A DNA stretch of 64,000 nt. Source: Vibrio ostreae. GTDB taxonomy: Bacteria; Pseudomonadota; Gammaproteobacteria; Enterobacterales; Vibrionaceae. Shown piece after piece: positions 1-7,541 of this stretch. A program made the translations under genes and the position numbers. The notes under the pieces were generated by a model, which saw nothing but the letters and a program-made list of their open reading frames with translations, had not been told where the DNA came from and did not search any database. The stretch spans positions 558,001-622,000 of the forward strand of contig NZ_CP076643.1 in assembly GCF_019226825.1 (NCBI RefSeq). Direction: 5' to 3'. The stretch's first letter is position 1. Each line of letters starts with the position of its first letter.

Positions 1-292
1 GATTAAAACGGGTTTTCACGGTGCGACCGATTTGTCTCCGATCACCATGGGATGTGCGTTGCACTTAGGCACTGCAATCAATAACTTTGGTATTCAGGAA
101 CATATGGCACATTGCGATGTGACCGAATCTGTCTTTACTCATGCTTACCAGTTTGATCACGGTACATTCCAGCCTGGAGAAGTTCCGGGGCATGGCGTAG
201 ACATCAATGAAGCACTTGCCGCAAAATACCCATACAAGAGAGCGAGTTTGCCTGTAAACCGCTTGGAGGATGGCACACTTCATCCATGGTAA
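1..292 (+). CDS. ManD/RspA-family sugar-acid dehydratase, C-terminal part (partial)
   Basis: The reading frame is open from the left edge (first full codon at base 2) to a TAA at 290-292, so only about 96 C-terminal residues are present. The segments [12 protein letters not shown] and NFGIQEHM match the C-terminal barrel of the D-mannonate dehydratase/RspA subgroup of the enolase superfamily. These enzymes remove water from D-mannonate or D-gluconate to give 2-keto-3-deoxygluconate. The next genes are a GntR regulator, an RspB-like dehydrogenase and a TRAP transporter, the usual setting of the low-efficiency ManD/RspA enzymes tied to L-gulonate or related aldonates. The catalytic metal ligands lie outside the window, so substrate cannot be judged here. 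The family call is firm; the exact substrate is inference. Confidence 0.85.
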   Translation, partial: IKTGFHGATDLSPITMGCALHLGTAINNFGIQEHMAHCDVTESVFTHAYQFDHGTFQPGEVPGHGVDINEALAAKYPYKRASLPVNRLEDGTLHPW

Positions 293-312
293 CCAAATGA
301 GGCACAGTAACG

Positions 313-993
313 GTGAGTGAACGTTTATATATAAAAATTGCGACTGACATTTTAGCTCAGATTAAGCAAGGGGTGATTACGGTCGGTGAACGTATTCCGC
401 CTGAGCGAAAGCTGGCTGATGAACTCGGTGTGAGTCGCACTGTTATCCGCGAAGCGATGGTATATCTGGAGTTACTCGGAGTCGCAGAAATAAGAAAGGG
501 CTCAGGAGTTTATGTGATCCATGAAGAGCCGATTCATTTACCAAAAGAGCTTCCGGATGTTACGCCGTTTGAAGTGACTGAAGCACGACGCGTTCTGGAA
601 TCCCAATTGGCGGCTATTGCCGCTGAAAAGGCCAGTGATGGCTTGATTCAAGAATTGGAACAATGCGTGATTTTGATGGAATCGGCCAAGCGTTTCTCCC
701 GGCCGGAACTACGCAAAAGTGCCTCGGTTGATGCGGATATGCAATTTCATGTGCTGATTGCTCAAGCCAGTGAGAACCCGTTGCTGATCAAGTTCCATGC
801 GGAACTTATGCAGAATCATATGGGAGGCGAGATGTGGGCCCGTTTGAATATCATGGCGGACGAGCCCGCAGAACGCGGAGTCTGGACTGACGATCATCGC
901 AAAGTATTAGAAGCGATTAAGGCGCACGATCCCGAGGCGGCTTACAACGCAATGCAGAATCACCTAAATAATGTGATTTCTGAAATAACGTAG
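313..993 (+). CDS. GntR-family (FCD subfamily) transcriptional regulator
   Basis: 226 residues. An N-terminal winged helix-turn-helix (about 5-70, with PPERKLADELGVSRTVIREA) is followed by an all-helical FCD ligand domain (about 85-222). The FCD metal/ligand residues appear conserved: D142, H146, H195 and H217. This architecture is that of UxuR/ExuR/LldR-type repressors, which bind sugar acids or other carboxylates through the metal. The start is GTG at 313, with a GAGG-like site about 10 bases upstream; the gene begins 20 bases after the dehydratase stop and ends 9 bases before the dehydrogenase, so it is probably co-transcribed. By context it should control this aldonate/uronate operon; the effector is not identifiable from sequence. 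Confidence 0.9.
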   Translation: MSERLYIKIATDILAQIKQGVITVGERIPPERKLADELGVSRTVIREAMVYLELLGVAEIRKGSGVYVIHEEPIHLPKELPDVTPFEVTEARRVLESQLAAIAAEKASDGLIQELEQCVILMESAKRFSRPELRKSASVDADMQFHVLIAQASENPLLIKFHAELMQNHMGGEMWARLNIMADEPAERGVWTDDHRKVLEAIKAHDPEAAYNAMQNHLNNVISEIT

Positions 994-1002
994 GACAACT
1001 GT

Positions 1003-2016
1003 ATGAAATCTCTTGTTATTCAAAAACCGAATCAATTCCAGATGGTGGACAAGGTTCAACCGGAATGTGGGGCGGATGAGGTCGTAGTTAAAGTGGCATA
1101 TGCGGGGGTTTGTGGCTCAGACATGCATATTCTGCATGGCAACAACCCGTTTGTGGTTTATCCGAGAATCAGTGGTCACGAATTTTCTGGTGTGGTTGCT
1201 GAACTAGGTAACGATGTGTCGGGACTGGCTATAGGCGATCACGTCGTGGTTGATCCGGTCATTAACTGTGGCCACTGCCGCCCATGTCGTAACGGCCGTG
1301 CCAACAGTTGCCTGAATCTGCAGGTTATTGGTGTTCATCGCGATGGTGGTTTCTCTGAATATCAAGTCGTTCCAGCCGGTAATGTTTATCCGATTTCCAA
1401 CAAAATTCCATTGAAGCAGGCAGCCTTGGTTGAGCCTTACACTATAGCCGCTAACGTATTTGAACGCCTCAGACCTTGCGATGGCGACAGCGTGCTTATC
1501 TATGGTTCGGGTGTGATTGGCCTGACTCTGGTGCAAGTAGCAAAAGTGCTTGGCATTCCGTCGATTGTGGTTGACATCGTGGATGAGAAGTTAGCGGTGG
1601 CGAAGCAGCTGGGTGCTGAGCATGTCATCAACTCTAAAAAGCAGGATGTCGAAGCTGTAGTGATGGAATTGACCGGCGGCGAGGGAGTTCCGTTGATTGC
1701 TGATGCCGCTTGTATTCCATCTCTGGTACCGCAAATCCTGCGTCTGGCTGCTCCAGCTGGCTCCATTTGTCTGCTTGGTTTCTTGTCTGAGCCAAGTGAG
1801 TTGATGCAAATGGAAGTGATTAAGAAAGAGCTGACGATTGTGGGGTCACGTCTGAATAACAAAATGTTTGCCAAAGTGATCCCATGGATTGAATCAGGGC
1901 AGTTGAATACTGAGGCTATCGTTAGTCATGAATTTGCTTTTAGCGAGTTCTCTGAAGCGGTCAAACAGTTAGAAAACTCGCCGGAATCTACGCGTAAAGT
2001 CATCTTAGCGTTTTAA
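1003..2016 (+). CDS. Zinc-dependent alcohol dehydrogenase, RspB/L-gulonate 5-dehydrogenase-like
   Basis: 337 residues, typical for medium-chain zinc dehydrogenases. Catalytic zinc ligands C37 and H59-E60 are present (GVCGSD and GHEF), as is a structural zinc lobe C89, C92, C95 and C103. A Rossmann dinucleotide motif YGSGVIG lies near residue 167. RspB-type enzymes encoded beside RspA/ManD dehydratases are known to oxidise L-gulonate or L-idonate to a keto-acid, which is then reduced to D-mannonate or a similar aldonate for dehydration. Here the gene sits between the regulator and the TRAP importer in one transcription direction. No fructuronate reductase is visible in the window, so the pathway is incomplete as seen. 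Family assignment is strong; L-gulonate is an inference from context. Confidence 0.85.
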   Translation: MKSLVIQKPNQFQMVDKVQPECGADEVVVKVAYAGVCGSDMHILHGNNPFVVYPRISGHEFSGVVAELGNDVSGLAIGDHVVVDPVINCGHCRPCRNGRANSCLNLQVIGVHRDGGFSEYQVVPAGNVYPISNKIPLKQAALVEPYTIAANVFERLRPCDGDSVLIYGSGVIGLTLVQVAKVLGIPSIVVDIVDEKLAVAKQLGAEHVINSKKQDVEAVVMELTGGEGVPLIADAACIPSLVPQILRLAAPAGSICLLGFLSEPSELMQMEVIKKELTIVGSRLNNKMFAKVIPWIESGQLNTEAIVSHEFAFSEFSEAVKQLENSPESTRKVILAF

Positions 2017-2066
2017 ATCCACCGATACCCTACACATTAAAATATAACTATATAGAGGCAATAACG

Positions 2067-3029
2067 ATGAAACTTATGACCAAAGCTTCCTTGCTTGCTC
2101 TGTCTGTGCTGTCGACGTCAGCATTCGCGGCAGACTACACACTGAAACTTGGCCACGTTGCCAATGAAGCACACGTATGGCACCAGGCATTCGTGCATTT
2201 CGCCGATACTGTTAATGAAAAGTCAAACGGCAGACTCAACATTGATATTTACCCAAACTCCCAGTTGGGTGCGGAACGTGATGTGATAAGTGGTATCCAA
2301 CTTGGCACAGTGGATATGACCATGAGTGGTGAAACTCTGCAAAACTGGGCGCCTAAAGCCGCTCTTCTGGCCGTGCCTTACGCTATTCGTGACAGTGAAC
2401 ATATGGCGAAAGTCGCCAATGGCGAGATTGGTCATGAGATTGAAAAGCAGATCACTGAACGCACCGGTTTAGTTCCTATTACCTGGTTTGAACGTGGCGC
2501 ACGTAACCTGACGTCGAACAAACCTGTGACCACGCCGGCGGATTTAAAAGGGATGACACTGCGTGTTCCTAATGTGCCAATTTTTGTTTCGACCTGGAGT
2601 GCTTTAGGTGCTAAACCGACGCCGATGGCATTTAGTGAAGTCTTTACCGCTTTGCAGCAGGGCACGGTGCATGGTCAGGAAAACCCATTGTCTCTGATCC
2701 AGAGTGCTTCTTTCTTCGAAGTACAAAAATATGTCAATAAAACTGAGCACGTGCGCAGTTGGATCTATGTGTTAATCGGCAAGCGTCAGTTGGACAAGCT
2801 GCCACAGGATCTGCAGACTATTTTGCTTGACAGTGCGAAAGAGATGCATACCTACGAGCATAAACTCGCGGTAGAGGCAGAAGCGAAACTGATCGATGAA
2901 CTCAAAGCCGAAGGTATGCAGTTCCATGAGGTTGACCTAGAAAAATTCCGTGAGTTGGCTATCCCAGCGGTGAAAAACAGCCTGAAAGGTGATGTATTAG
3001 CGCTGTTTGAACAGATTCAAAAGCTGTAA
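2067..3029 (+). CDS. dctP: TRAP transporter periplasmic solute-binding protein, DctP family
   Basis: 320 residues with a signal peptide ending in AFA about residue 21. The mature part is a DctP/SiaP-type binding protein. R166 in LRVPN is the carboxylate-clamping arginine typical of the family; R146 (GARN) and N206 (GQENP) are further likely ligand contacts. It captures an organic or sugar acid in the periplasm and hands it to the DctQ-DctM membrane pair encoded next. A good Shine-Dalgarno (AGAGGC) precedes the ATG. The neighbouring ManD and RspB-like enzymes suggest a gulonate, mannonate, gluconate or uronate ligand. A very strong hairpin follows the gene and may raise its expression over the membrane subunits. 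Confidence 0.93.
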   Translation: MKLMTKASLLALSVLSTSAFAADYTLKLGHVANEAHVWHQAFVHFADTVNEKSNGRLNIDIYPNSQLGAERDVISGIQLGTVDMTMSGETLQNWAPKAALLAVPYAIRDSEHMAKVANGEIGHEIEKQITERTGLVPITWFERGARNLTSNKPVTTPADLKGMTLRVPNVPIFVSTWSALGAKPTPMAFSEVFTALQQGTVHGQENPLSLIQSASFFEVQKYVNKTEHVRSWIYVLIGKRQLDKLPQDLQTILLDSAKEMHTYEHKLAVEAEAKLIDELKAEGMQFHEVDLEKFRELAIPAVKNSLKGDVLALFEQIQKL

Positions 3030-3044
3030 TTTCCGCTTTAAGCA

Positions 3045-3069
3045 AAGGGGGGAGCCTGGCTCCCCCCCA
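3045..3069 (+). promoter_or_regulatory. Intercistronic hairpin between dctP and dctQ
   Basis: A G6AGCC/GGCTC6 inverted repeat (arms 3047-3056 and 3058-3067) lies 17 bases after the dctP stop and about 25 before the dctQ start. No T-run follows on the plus strand, so it does not look like a terminator. Such hairpins commonly protect the 3' end of an upstream cistron and lower downstream expression; here that would favour the binding protein. Confidence 0.6.
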
Positions 3070-3091
3070 ATACGGAACACTGGGGTAGAGT

Positions 3092-3637
3092 ATGGACGTT
3101 ATGAATGTAAACAATGTCAATAAAAACCGGGGTTTTTCGCCGCCTTTGACCTGGGTGATCAAGATTGAGAATGGGGCCGAAAAGTTATTGGGATTGGGTG
3201 CGGTTGCCGGCATCGTTGCACTGTGTGGCGTGGTAATGTTGCAGATTTTCGGACGATTGTTCATGGATGTGCCGCCGGTCTGGACTGAGGAATTGTCACG
3301 TTATCTGTTCAGCGGTACGGTCGCATTGACGATAGGTATTGCTTACAAGCGCGGTGAGCTCGTGGCTGTGGATCTGCTGTGTAACTCGCTTAATCAACGT
3401 AACGCACATTTTTTTAATGCGTTTGTCGCGCTGGTCATTTTTGTTTTTGGTTTGGTTTTATATCCTTCTGCAGTGCAGTTTACCCAGATAGGTGAATACC
3501 AGATGTCTCCAACCATGTTTTTTCCGATGAGCTATGTATTTGGTTCCACTATTTTAATTTTGCTGAACCTGATGTTTTTCGCACTGCTGGCATTTATCCG
3601 CCACTTACTGAGTGCCTTTCATGGTGGAGATATTTAA
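3092..3637 (+). CDS. dctQ: TRAP transporter small permease subunit, DctQ family
   Basis: 181 residues with four predicted membrane segments (about 35-55, 70-90, 108-128, 150-172), preceded by a roughly 30-residue hydrophilic N-terminus. It contains the family-typical VPPVWTEELSRYLF region near residues 59-72. DctQ pairs with DctM to form the TRAP membrane complex, which uses a sodium gradient. Its stop codon (TAA 3635-3637) directly abuts the dctM ATG at 3638, indicating tight translational coupling. An in-frame ATG six codons downstream is an alternative start. Confidence 0.92.
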   Translation: MDVMNVNNVNKNRGFSPPLTWVIKIENGAEKLLGLGAVAGIVALCGVVMLQIFGRLFMDVPPVWTEELSRYLFSGTVALTIGIAYKRGELVAVDLLCNSLNQRNAHFFNAFVALVIFVFGLVLYPSAVQFTQIGEYQMSPTMFFPMSYVFGSTILILLNLMFFALLAFIRHLLSAFHGGDI

Positions 3638-4915
3638 ATGGAAGTTGTTATTTTATTTGCCGTCTTTTTTGTTCTCCTGTTTGTCGGTTTACCGATTGCG
3701 ATTACCTTGGCTTTATCAGCGATGGCATATCTGCTGATGATGGATATTCCCTTAACCGTCATTCCGCAGAAAATGTATGCGGGCATGGATAGCTTTGTAC
3801 TATTGTGCGTGCCGGGCTTTATTTTGGCCGGTAACCTGATGAACCGCGGTAACATCACGGAGCAGATCATTAACGTCAGCAACGCCATGGTCGGGCATAT
3901 CAGAGGTGGGCTTGGACTGGCTAACGTTGCCGGTTCTATGTTGTTTGGTGGCGTGTCTGGCACTGCAGTTGCTGATACGGCATCGATCGGTGGCGTAATG
4001 ATCCCCGGCATGGCGAGGGCGGGATACGACAAGCCATTTTCTGCTGCTGTCACAGCGGCGTCCTCGACTATCGGGCCTATTATTCCGCCAAGCGTACCGA
4101 TGATTATTGTCGGGACACTGACGGGTATTTCTGTGGGCCAGATGTTTCTGGCCGGGGCGATCCCGGGTCTGTTGCTCGGCTTTGGGATGATGATTACGGT
4201 GTATATTCTGGCGGTGAAGCGTAATTACCCGAAAGAAGAGAAAGTTTCTTTTAAACAATTAATGATAGAGATGCGTCGCAGCAGCTGGGCTATATCTCTG
4301 ACTATGCTGATTCTGGTCGGCATCATTGGCGGATTCTTCACACCGACAGAAGCTTCTGTTGTTGCTGCTTTTTATGCATTGATCATCGGTCTTTATGTCT
4401 ACCGCGGCCTAAAATGGAAAGAGGTACCATCGGTGCTGATTGCTACTGCAGTAACCAGTGCGTCTCTTTTGATTTTGGTTGGTTTTGCTAATGTGTTCGG
4501 TTGGATACTGACCTCGGAGCGTATTCCGCAGATGATTGCCGATGCGATTCTGACGCTGAGTGAAAATAAGCTGGTGGTGCTGTTGATCATCAACCTGTTG
4601 TTGTTACTGGTTGGTTCGTTTATGGAAACCATTGCCGCGCTGATTATTTTGTTCCCGACTCTACTCGGAGTGGCGACTTCAGTTGGGGTCGACCCGGTGC
4701 ACTTTGGTATTATTGCGGTATTGAATCTGATGATTGGCCTGTCGACACCGCCGGTGGGAGTATGCCTGTTTGTGGCTTCCTCGATAGGCGGTATATCGAT
4801 GGAAAAAGTAGCTAGGGCGATTGTTCCGTTTCTGGTGTGCAACATTATCGTGTTGATGATGGTGACTTACATACCGGCTATCTCGTTGTGGCTTCCAAGT
4901 ATGTTTTATCGTTAG
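3638..4915 (+). CDS. dctM: TRAP transporter large permease subunit, DctM family
   Basis: 425 residues, very hydrophobic, with about 12 membrane segments, matching the usual length of DctM subunits. Hallmarks include the FAVFFVLLFVGLPIA start, GGVSGTAVADTASIG near residue 105 and GPIIPPSVPMI near 147, the sodium and substrate-path helical hairpins of the family. It forms the ion-coupled channel that takes substrate from the DctP protein encoded upstream. It is the last gene of the operon: a strong hairpin with a T-run follows 23 bases after the stop. Confidence 0.95.
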   Translation: MEVVILFAVFFVLLFVGLPIAITLALSAMAYLLMMDIPLTVIPQKMYAGMDSFVLLCVPGFILAGNLMNRGNITEQIINVSNAMVGHIRGGLGLANVAGSMLFGGVSGTAVADTASIGGVMIPGMARAGYDKPFSAAVTAASSTIGPIIPPSVPMIIVGTLTGISVGQMFLAGAIPGLLLGFGMMITVYILAVKRNYPKEEKVSFKQLMIEMRRSSWAISLTMLILVGIIGGFFTPTEASVVAAFYALIIGLYVYRGLKWKEVPSVLIATAVTSASLLILVGFANVFGWILTSERIPQMIADAILTLSENKLVVLLIINLLLLLVGSFMETIAALIILFPTLLGVATSVGVDPVHFGIIAVLNLMIGLSTPPVGVCLFVASSIGGISMEKVARAIVPFLVCNIIVLMMVTYIPAISLWLPSMFYR

Positions 4916-4937
4916 TTAACTTCGATTAAATGATTAT

Positions 4938-4974
4938 AAAGGGATAGCCATCAGGCTATCCCTTTTGCTTTTCG
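4938..4974 (+). terminator. Rho-independent terminator after dctM (probably bidirectional)
   Basis: Perfect 9-bp stem GGGATAGCC/GGCTATCCC (4941-4949 and 4954-4962), four-base loop, then TTTT. A's precede the stem, so it could also end minus-strand transcripts from the TonB receptor gene. Confidence 0.9.
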
Positions 4975-5098
4975 TAACAGCAGACTCAAGAGAGATTTCA
5001 GCGGACAAGAATCCAGTGCAGTTCAGAGTGGACCTGTTTGCCGCCTGAAATGGACGGGATTTGCGTGCTCAGTCTGAGATCGTCACCGTCTGTTTCAT

Positions 5099-7240
5099 TC
5101 AGTCAAAGCTGTAGCTTGCCGTCAGGCCAACGCCATAGTTGCGACCCGGTGCCGGTTCGTAGTAGCGGCCGTAGGTATCATTGACGCTGACGTTACCGGA
5201 GTAATTACGGTCAAACAGATTATCGACGCGTACAAAAGCGTTGAACAGCCATTGGTCAAGCTCATATTTGTAGCCGCTGCTCAGGGACGACACTGCGTAA
5301 GAGGAAAGGTGCTCTGAGTTGTCATCATTGACATAAGTGCGGCCAATAAACTGAACATCGGCTTTACCGTACCAGCCCACCTGAGGTTGATAGCCCAGAG
5401 ACGCATAGCCCACCTGGCTGGCTACTCCCGGCAAGTAGTTATCGCTCAGATTGTTGCATCCGCTGTCATCGCATTGGTTATCGCGGAACTTCGCTTCGAT
5501 ATAAGACCAGGCCAGCATCAGTTGCCAGTCATCCATAAAACGCTGCTGATAGGCGGCTTCTACGCCACGACGGCGGGTCTTGCCTGCGTTGGTGTAGGTT
5601 GTACGACCATTGGCACTGTCATCGACGATGATTTCATCATCGGTATCGGTCTGGAACAGGGCGAAGGTCAGCAGACCGCCATCCACGGCTTTTTTGGTAC
5701 CGACTTCCAGGGTGGTATTGGTGGAAGGTTGTAAAGCCAGATTCAGACCACCCAGGCCCGCGTTGCTGTACGAAAGCTCGGTGATGGTCGGGGTTTCGAA
5801 TCCACGACCAATCGAGGTGTACACGTTCCAGTCAGGGCGGATATCGTATTGCAGCGAGGCCGCTGGCAGCCATTCATGGTAGCTGGTGCTGCCGCTGTCA
5901 TCACCGTTATCCGCGGTGACGTACTGGTCGTTCGAGTCGAAGTAAACCGAGCTATAACGCAGGCCGACATCGAGACGCAGTGCCTGAGTCAGTTGCCAGG
6001 AGGTTTGCACATACGGGTCGAGGTTCCACATCAGGTTACGCTCTTTACGACGCAAATCGCCTTTCACCCCTGTGGTGTAGTCGCCGCCGTTTTCCACGTA
6101 GTTTTCATAGCCGCGACGATGCTCTTTCATGTTTTCATAATCGAAGCCGCTGGTGACAGTGAATGGCACACTAAATGTGTCATTACTGTGGGTCCAGCGT
6201 GTATCAATGCCCTGGTATTCACGGGTCAGGTCGACCACACCACCGGCATGCAGTGGGTTGCTTTCCTGAGTTGAGTAGGGAATTGCCTGGTATTGATTCA
6301 TTTTACGTTCACCGGCATAGCCGGTCACGCTGAGTTGGTCGTTGTCGGTCAGTTCACGCTCGTAGCGCAGGCCGACCTGGGTCTGATTGATATTCTTACG
6401 GGTGTTGTAGGTATAAACCGCATCGCGGGCCTGGCTTGGATTATTTTTCCAGTCACTGCGGTTGAGTGTGCCCGGATCGTAGGCATCCAGGTCAACGGTA
6501 TTGAGGATCAGAGTCGCGCTGCTTTTATCATCAATAATGACATTCAGCTTGGCGTTAGCGATGTTCTTGTCTGCTGAGCTGTGATCGCGAAATCCGTGGG
6601 TCGCAAAACGGGTACCTGAAACAGTGTAATTCACGTCCCCCGGTTCGTAACCGCTACCAATACTACCGGTCGCCTTCACGCCATAGCGCCAAGTGCCGTA
6701 ACTGCCGTAGTAGCTGCTCATTTCAACCCGGTTTGGCTGAGCGCCGGTTTCGGTTTCGATATTAATCACGCCGCCGGAAGAGTTGCCGTATAACGCGGAA
6801 AACGGACCGCGCAAAACCGTCATACTATCAATTGAGCTGATATCGATATTTGAGGTTTGCGACTGGCCGTCCGGCATGGTTGCGGGAATACCGTCTAAAT
6901 ACATACGAATGCCGCGCACACCATATCTCGCCCGAGCACCGTAACCGCGAATAGAGATTTGCAGATCCTGAGCGTAGTTGTGGCGATTGCGGATAAGCAG
7001 GCCCGGGATACCTGAGGTATTTTCTGACAGGTTGATGCCTGCACTTGCGTCGCGCAATTCATCGCCATACACCACACTCAAAGCGGCGGGAGTGTCAAAT
7101 TCTGACAGTTTTTGCGAAGAAGCGCTGATGACCATGGTTTCCATCGGCTCAGTGTCAGCACTTTTTTCATCGGCGGCCAGGGTACCGAAGGCTGGCAAAA
7201 GCAATACCAGCATTCTGGTATCAAGATTGTTTCGTTTCAT
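5099..7240 (-). CDS. pqqU: TonB-dependent PQQ receptor, PqqU (YncD) family
   Basis: 713 residues: signal peptide, TonB-box-like ETMVISA (about 33-39), plug domain (about 45-165) and a 22-strand barrel ending in ASYSFD. The plug segments LQISIRGYGARARYG, DGIPATMPDGQSQTS and VLRGPFSALYGNSSGG, and the stretch from GDDSG through ASLQYD, closely follow my recollection of E. coli YncD. That protein was shown to be the high-affinity outer-membrane importer of pyrroloquinoline quinone and was renamed PqqU. The gene is divergent from gcd, which encodes a PQQ-dependent enzyme, and this supports the PQQ assignment. No pqqA-E biosynthesis gene is in the window. The start at 7240 has only a weak Shine-Dalgarno. 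An iron-siderophore receptor is the alternative, but less likely given the match. Confidence 0.85.
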   Translation of the reverse strand: MKRNNLDTRMLVLLLPAFGTLAADEKSADTEPMETMVISASSQKLSEFDTPAALSVVYGDELRDASAGINLSENTSGIPGLLIRNRHNYAQDLQISIRGYGARARYGVRGIRMYLDGIPATMPDGQSQTSNIDISSIDSMTVLRGPFSALYGNSSGGVINIETETGAQPNRVEMSSYYGSYGTWRYGVKATGSIGSGYEPGDVNYTVSGTRFATHGFRDHSSADKNIANAKLNVIIDDKSSATLILNTVDLDAYDPGTLNRSDWKNNPSQARDAVYTYNTRKNINQTQVGLRYERELTDNDQLSVTGYAGERKMNQYQAIPYSTQESNPLHAGGVVDLTREYQGIDTRWTHSNDTFSVPFTVTSGFDYENMKEHRRGYENYVENGGDYTTGVKGDLRRKERNLMWNLDPYVQTSWQLTQALRLDVGLRYSSVYFDSNDQYVTADNGDDSGSTSYHEWLPAASLQYDIRPDWNVYTSIGRGFETPTITELSYSNAGLGGLNLALQPSTNTTLEVGTKKAVDGGLLTFALFQTDTDDEIIVDDSANGRTTYTNAGKTRRRGVEAAYQQRFMDDWQLMLAWSYIEAKFRDNQCDDSGCNNLSDNYLPGVASQVGYASLGYQPQVGWYGKADVQFIGRTYVNDDNSEHLSSYAVSSLSSGYKYELDQWLFNAFVRVDNLFDRNYSGNVSVNDTYGRYYEPAPGRNYGVGLTASYSFD

Positions 7241-7541
7241 TGCTGTTCCGTTTCTGTTGGTGTTTTAGGTTGTCACCCAGACAAAGCGGCAGTTTAAATA
7301 TGTACATCAGTGCTTAGTGTGTCTAAATTTAAAACAGTCAGTATCGATATGCGTTAAACTGCCGACAGAATGGTGTACGATATACCTGTCAGGTCATGTA
7401 TCCAGATAGAGAATTTAACGCCAATTAAACTTTCCCTAACAAATCTGATTGTCTAAATCTACCGAACCGATCATAATTATGTAACGAAGTGTAAAAGAAT
7501 TACAGCGAAAAATTACATTCCAACCTAGGAGAATGCACGTC
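7241..7541. promoter_or_regulatory. Divergent promoter region pqqU / gcd
   Basis: About 300 A+T-rich bases between two divergent genes hold both promoters. I see no clear Fur box or CRP/FNR palindrome here. The AGGAG at 7527-7531 is the ribosome-binding site that decides the gcd start. Confidence 0.6.
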
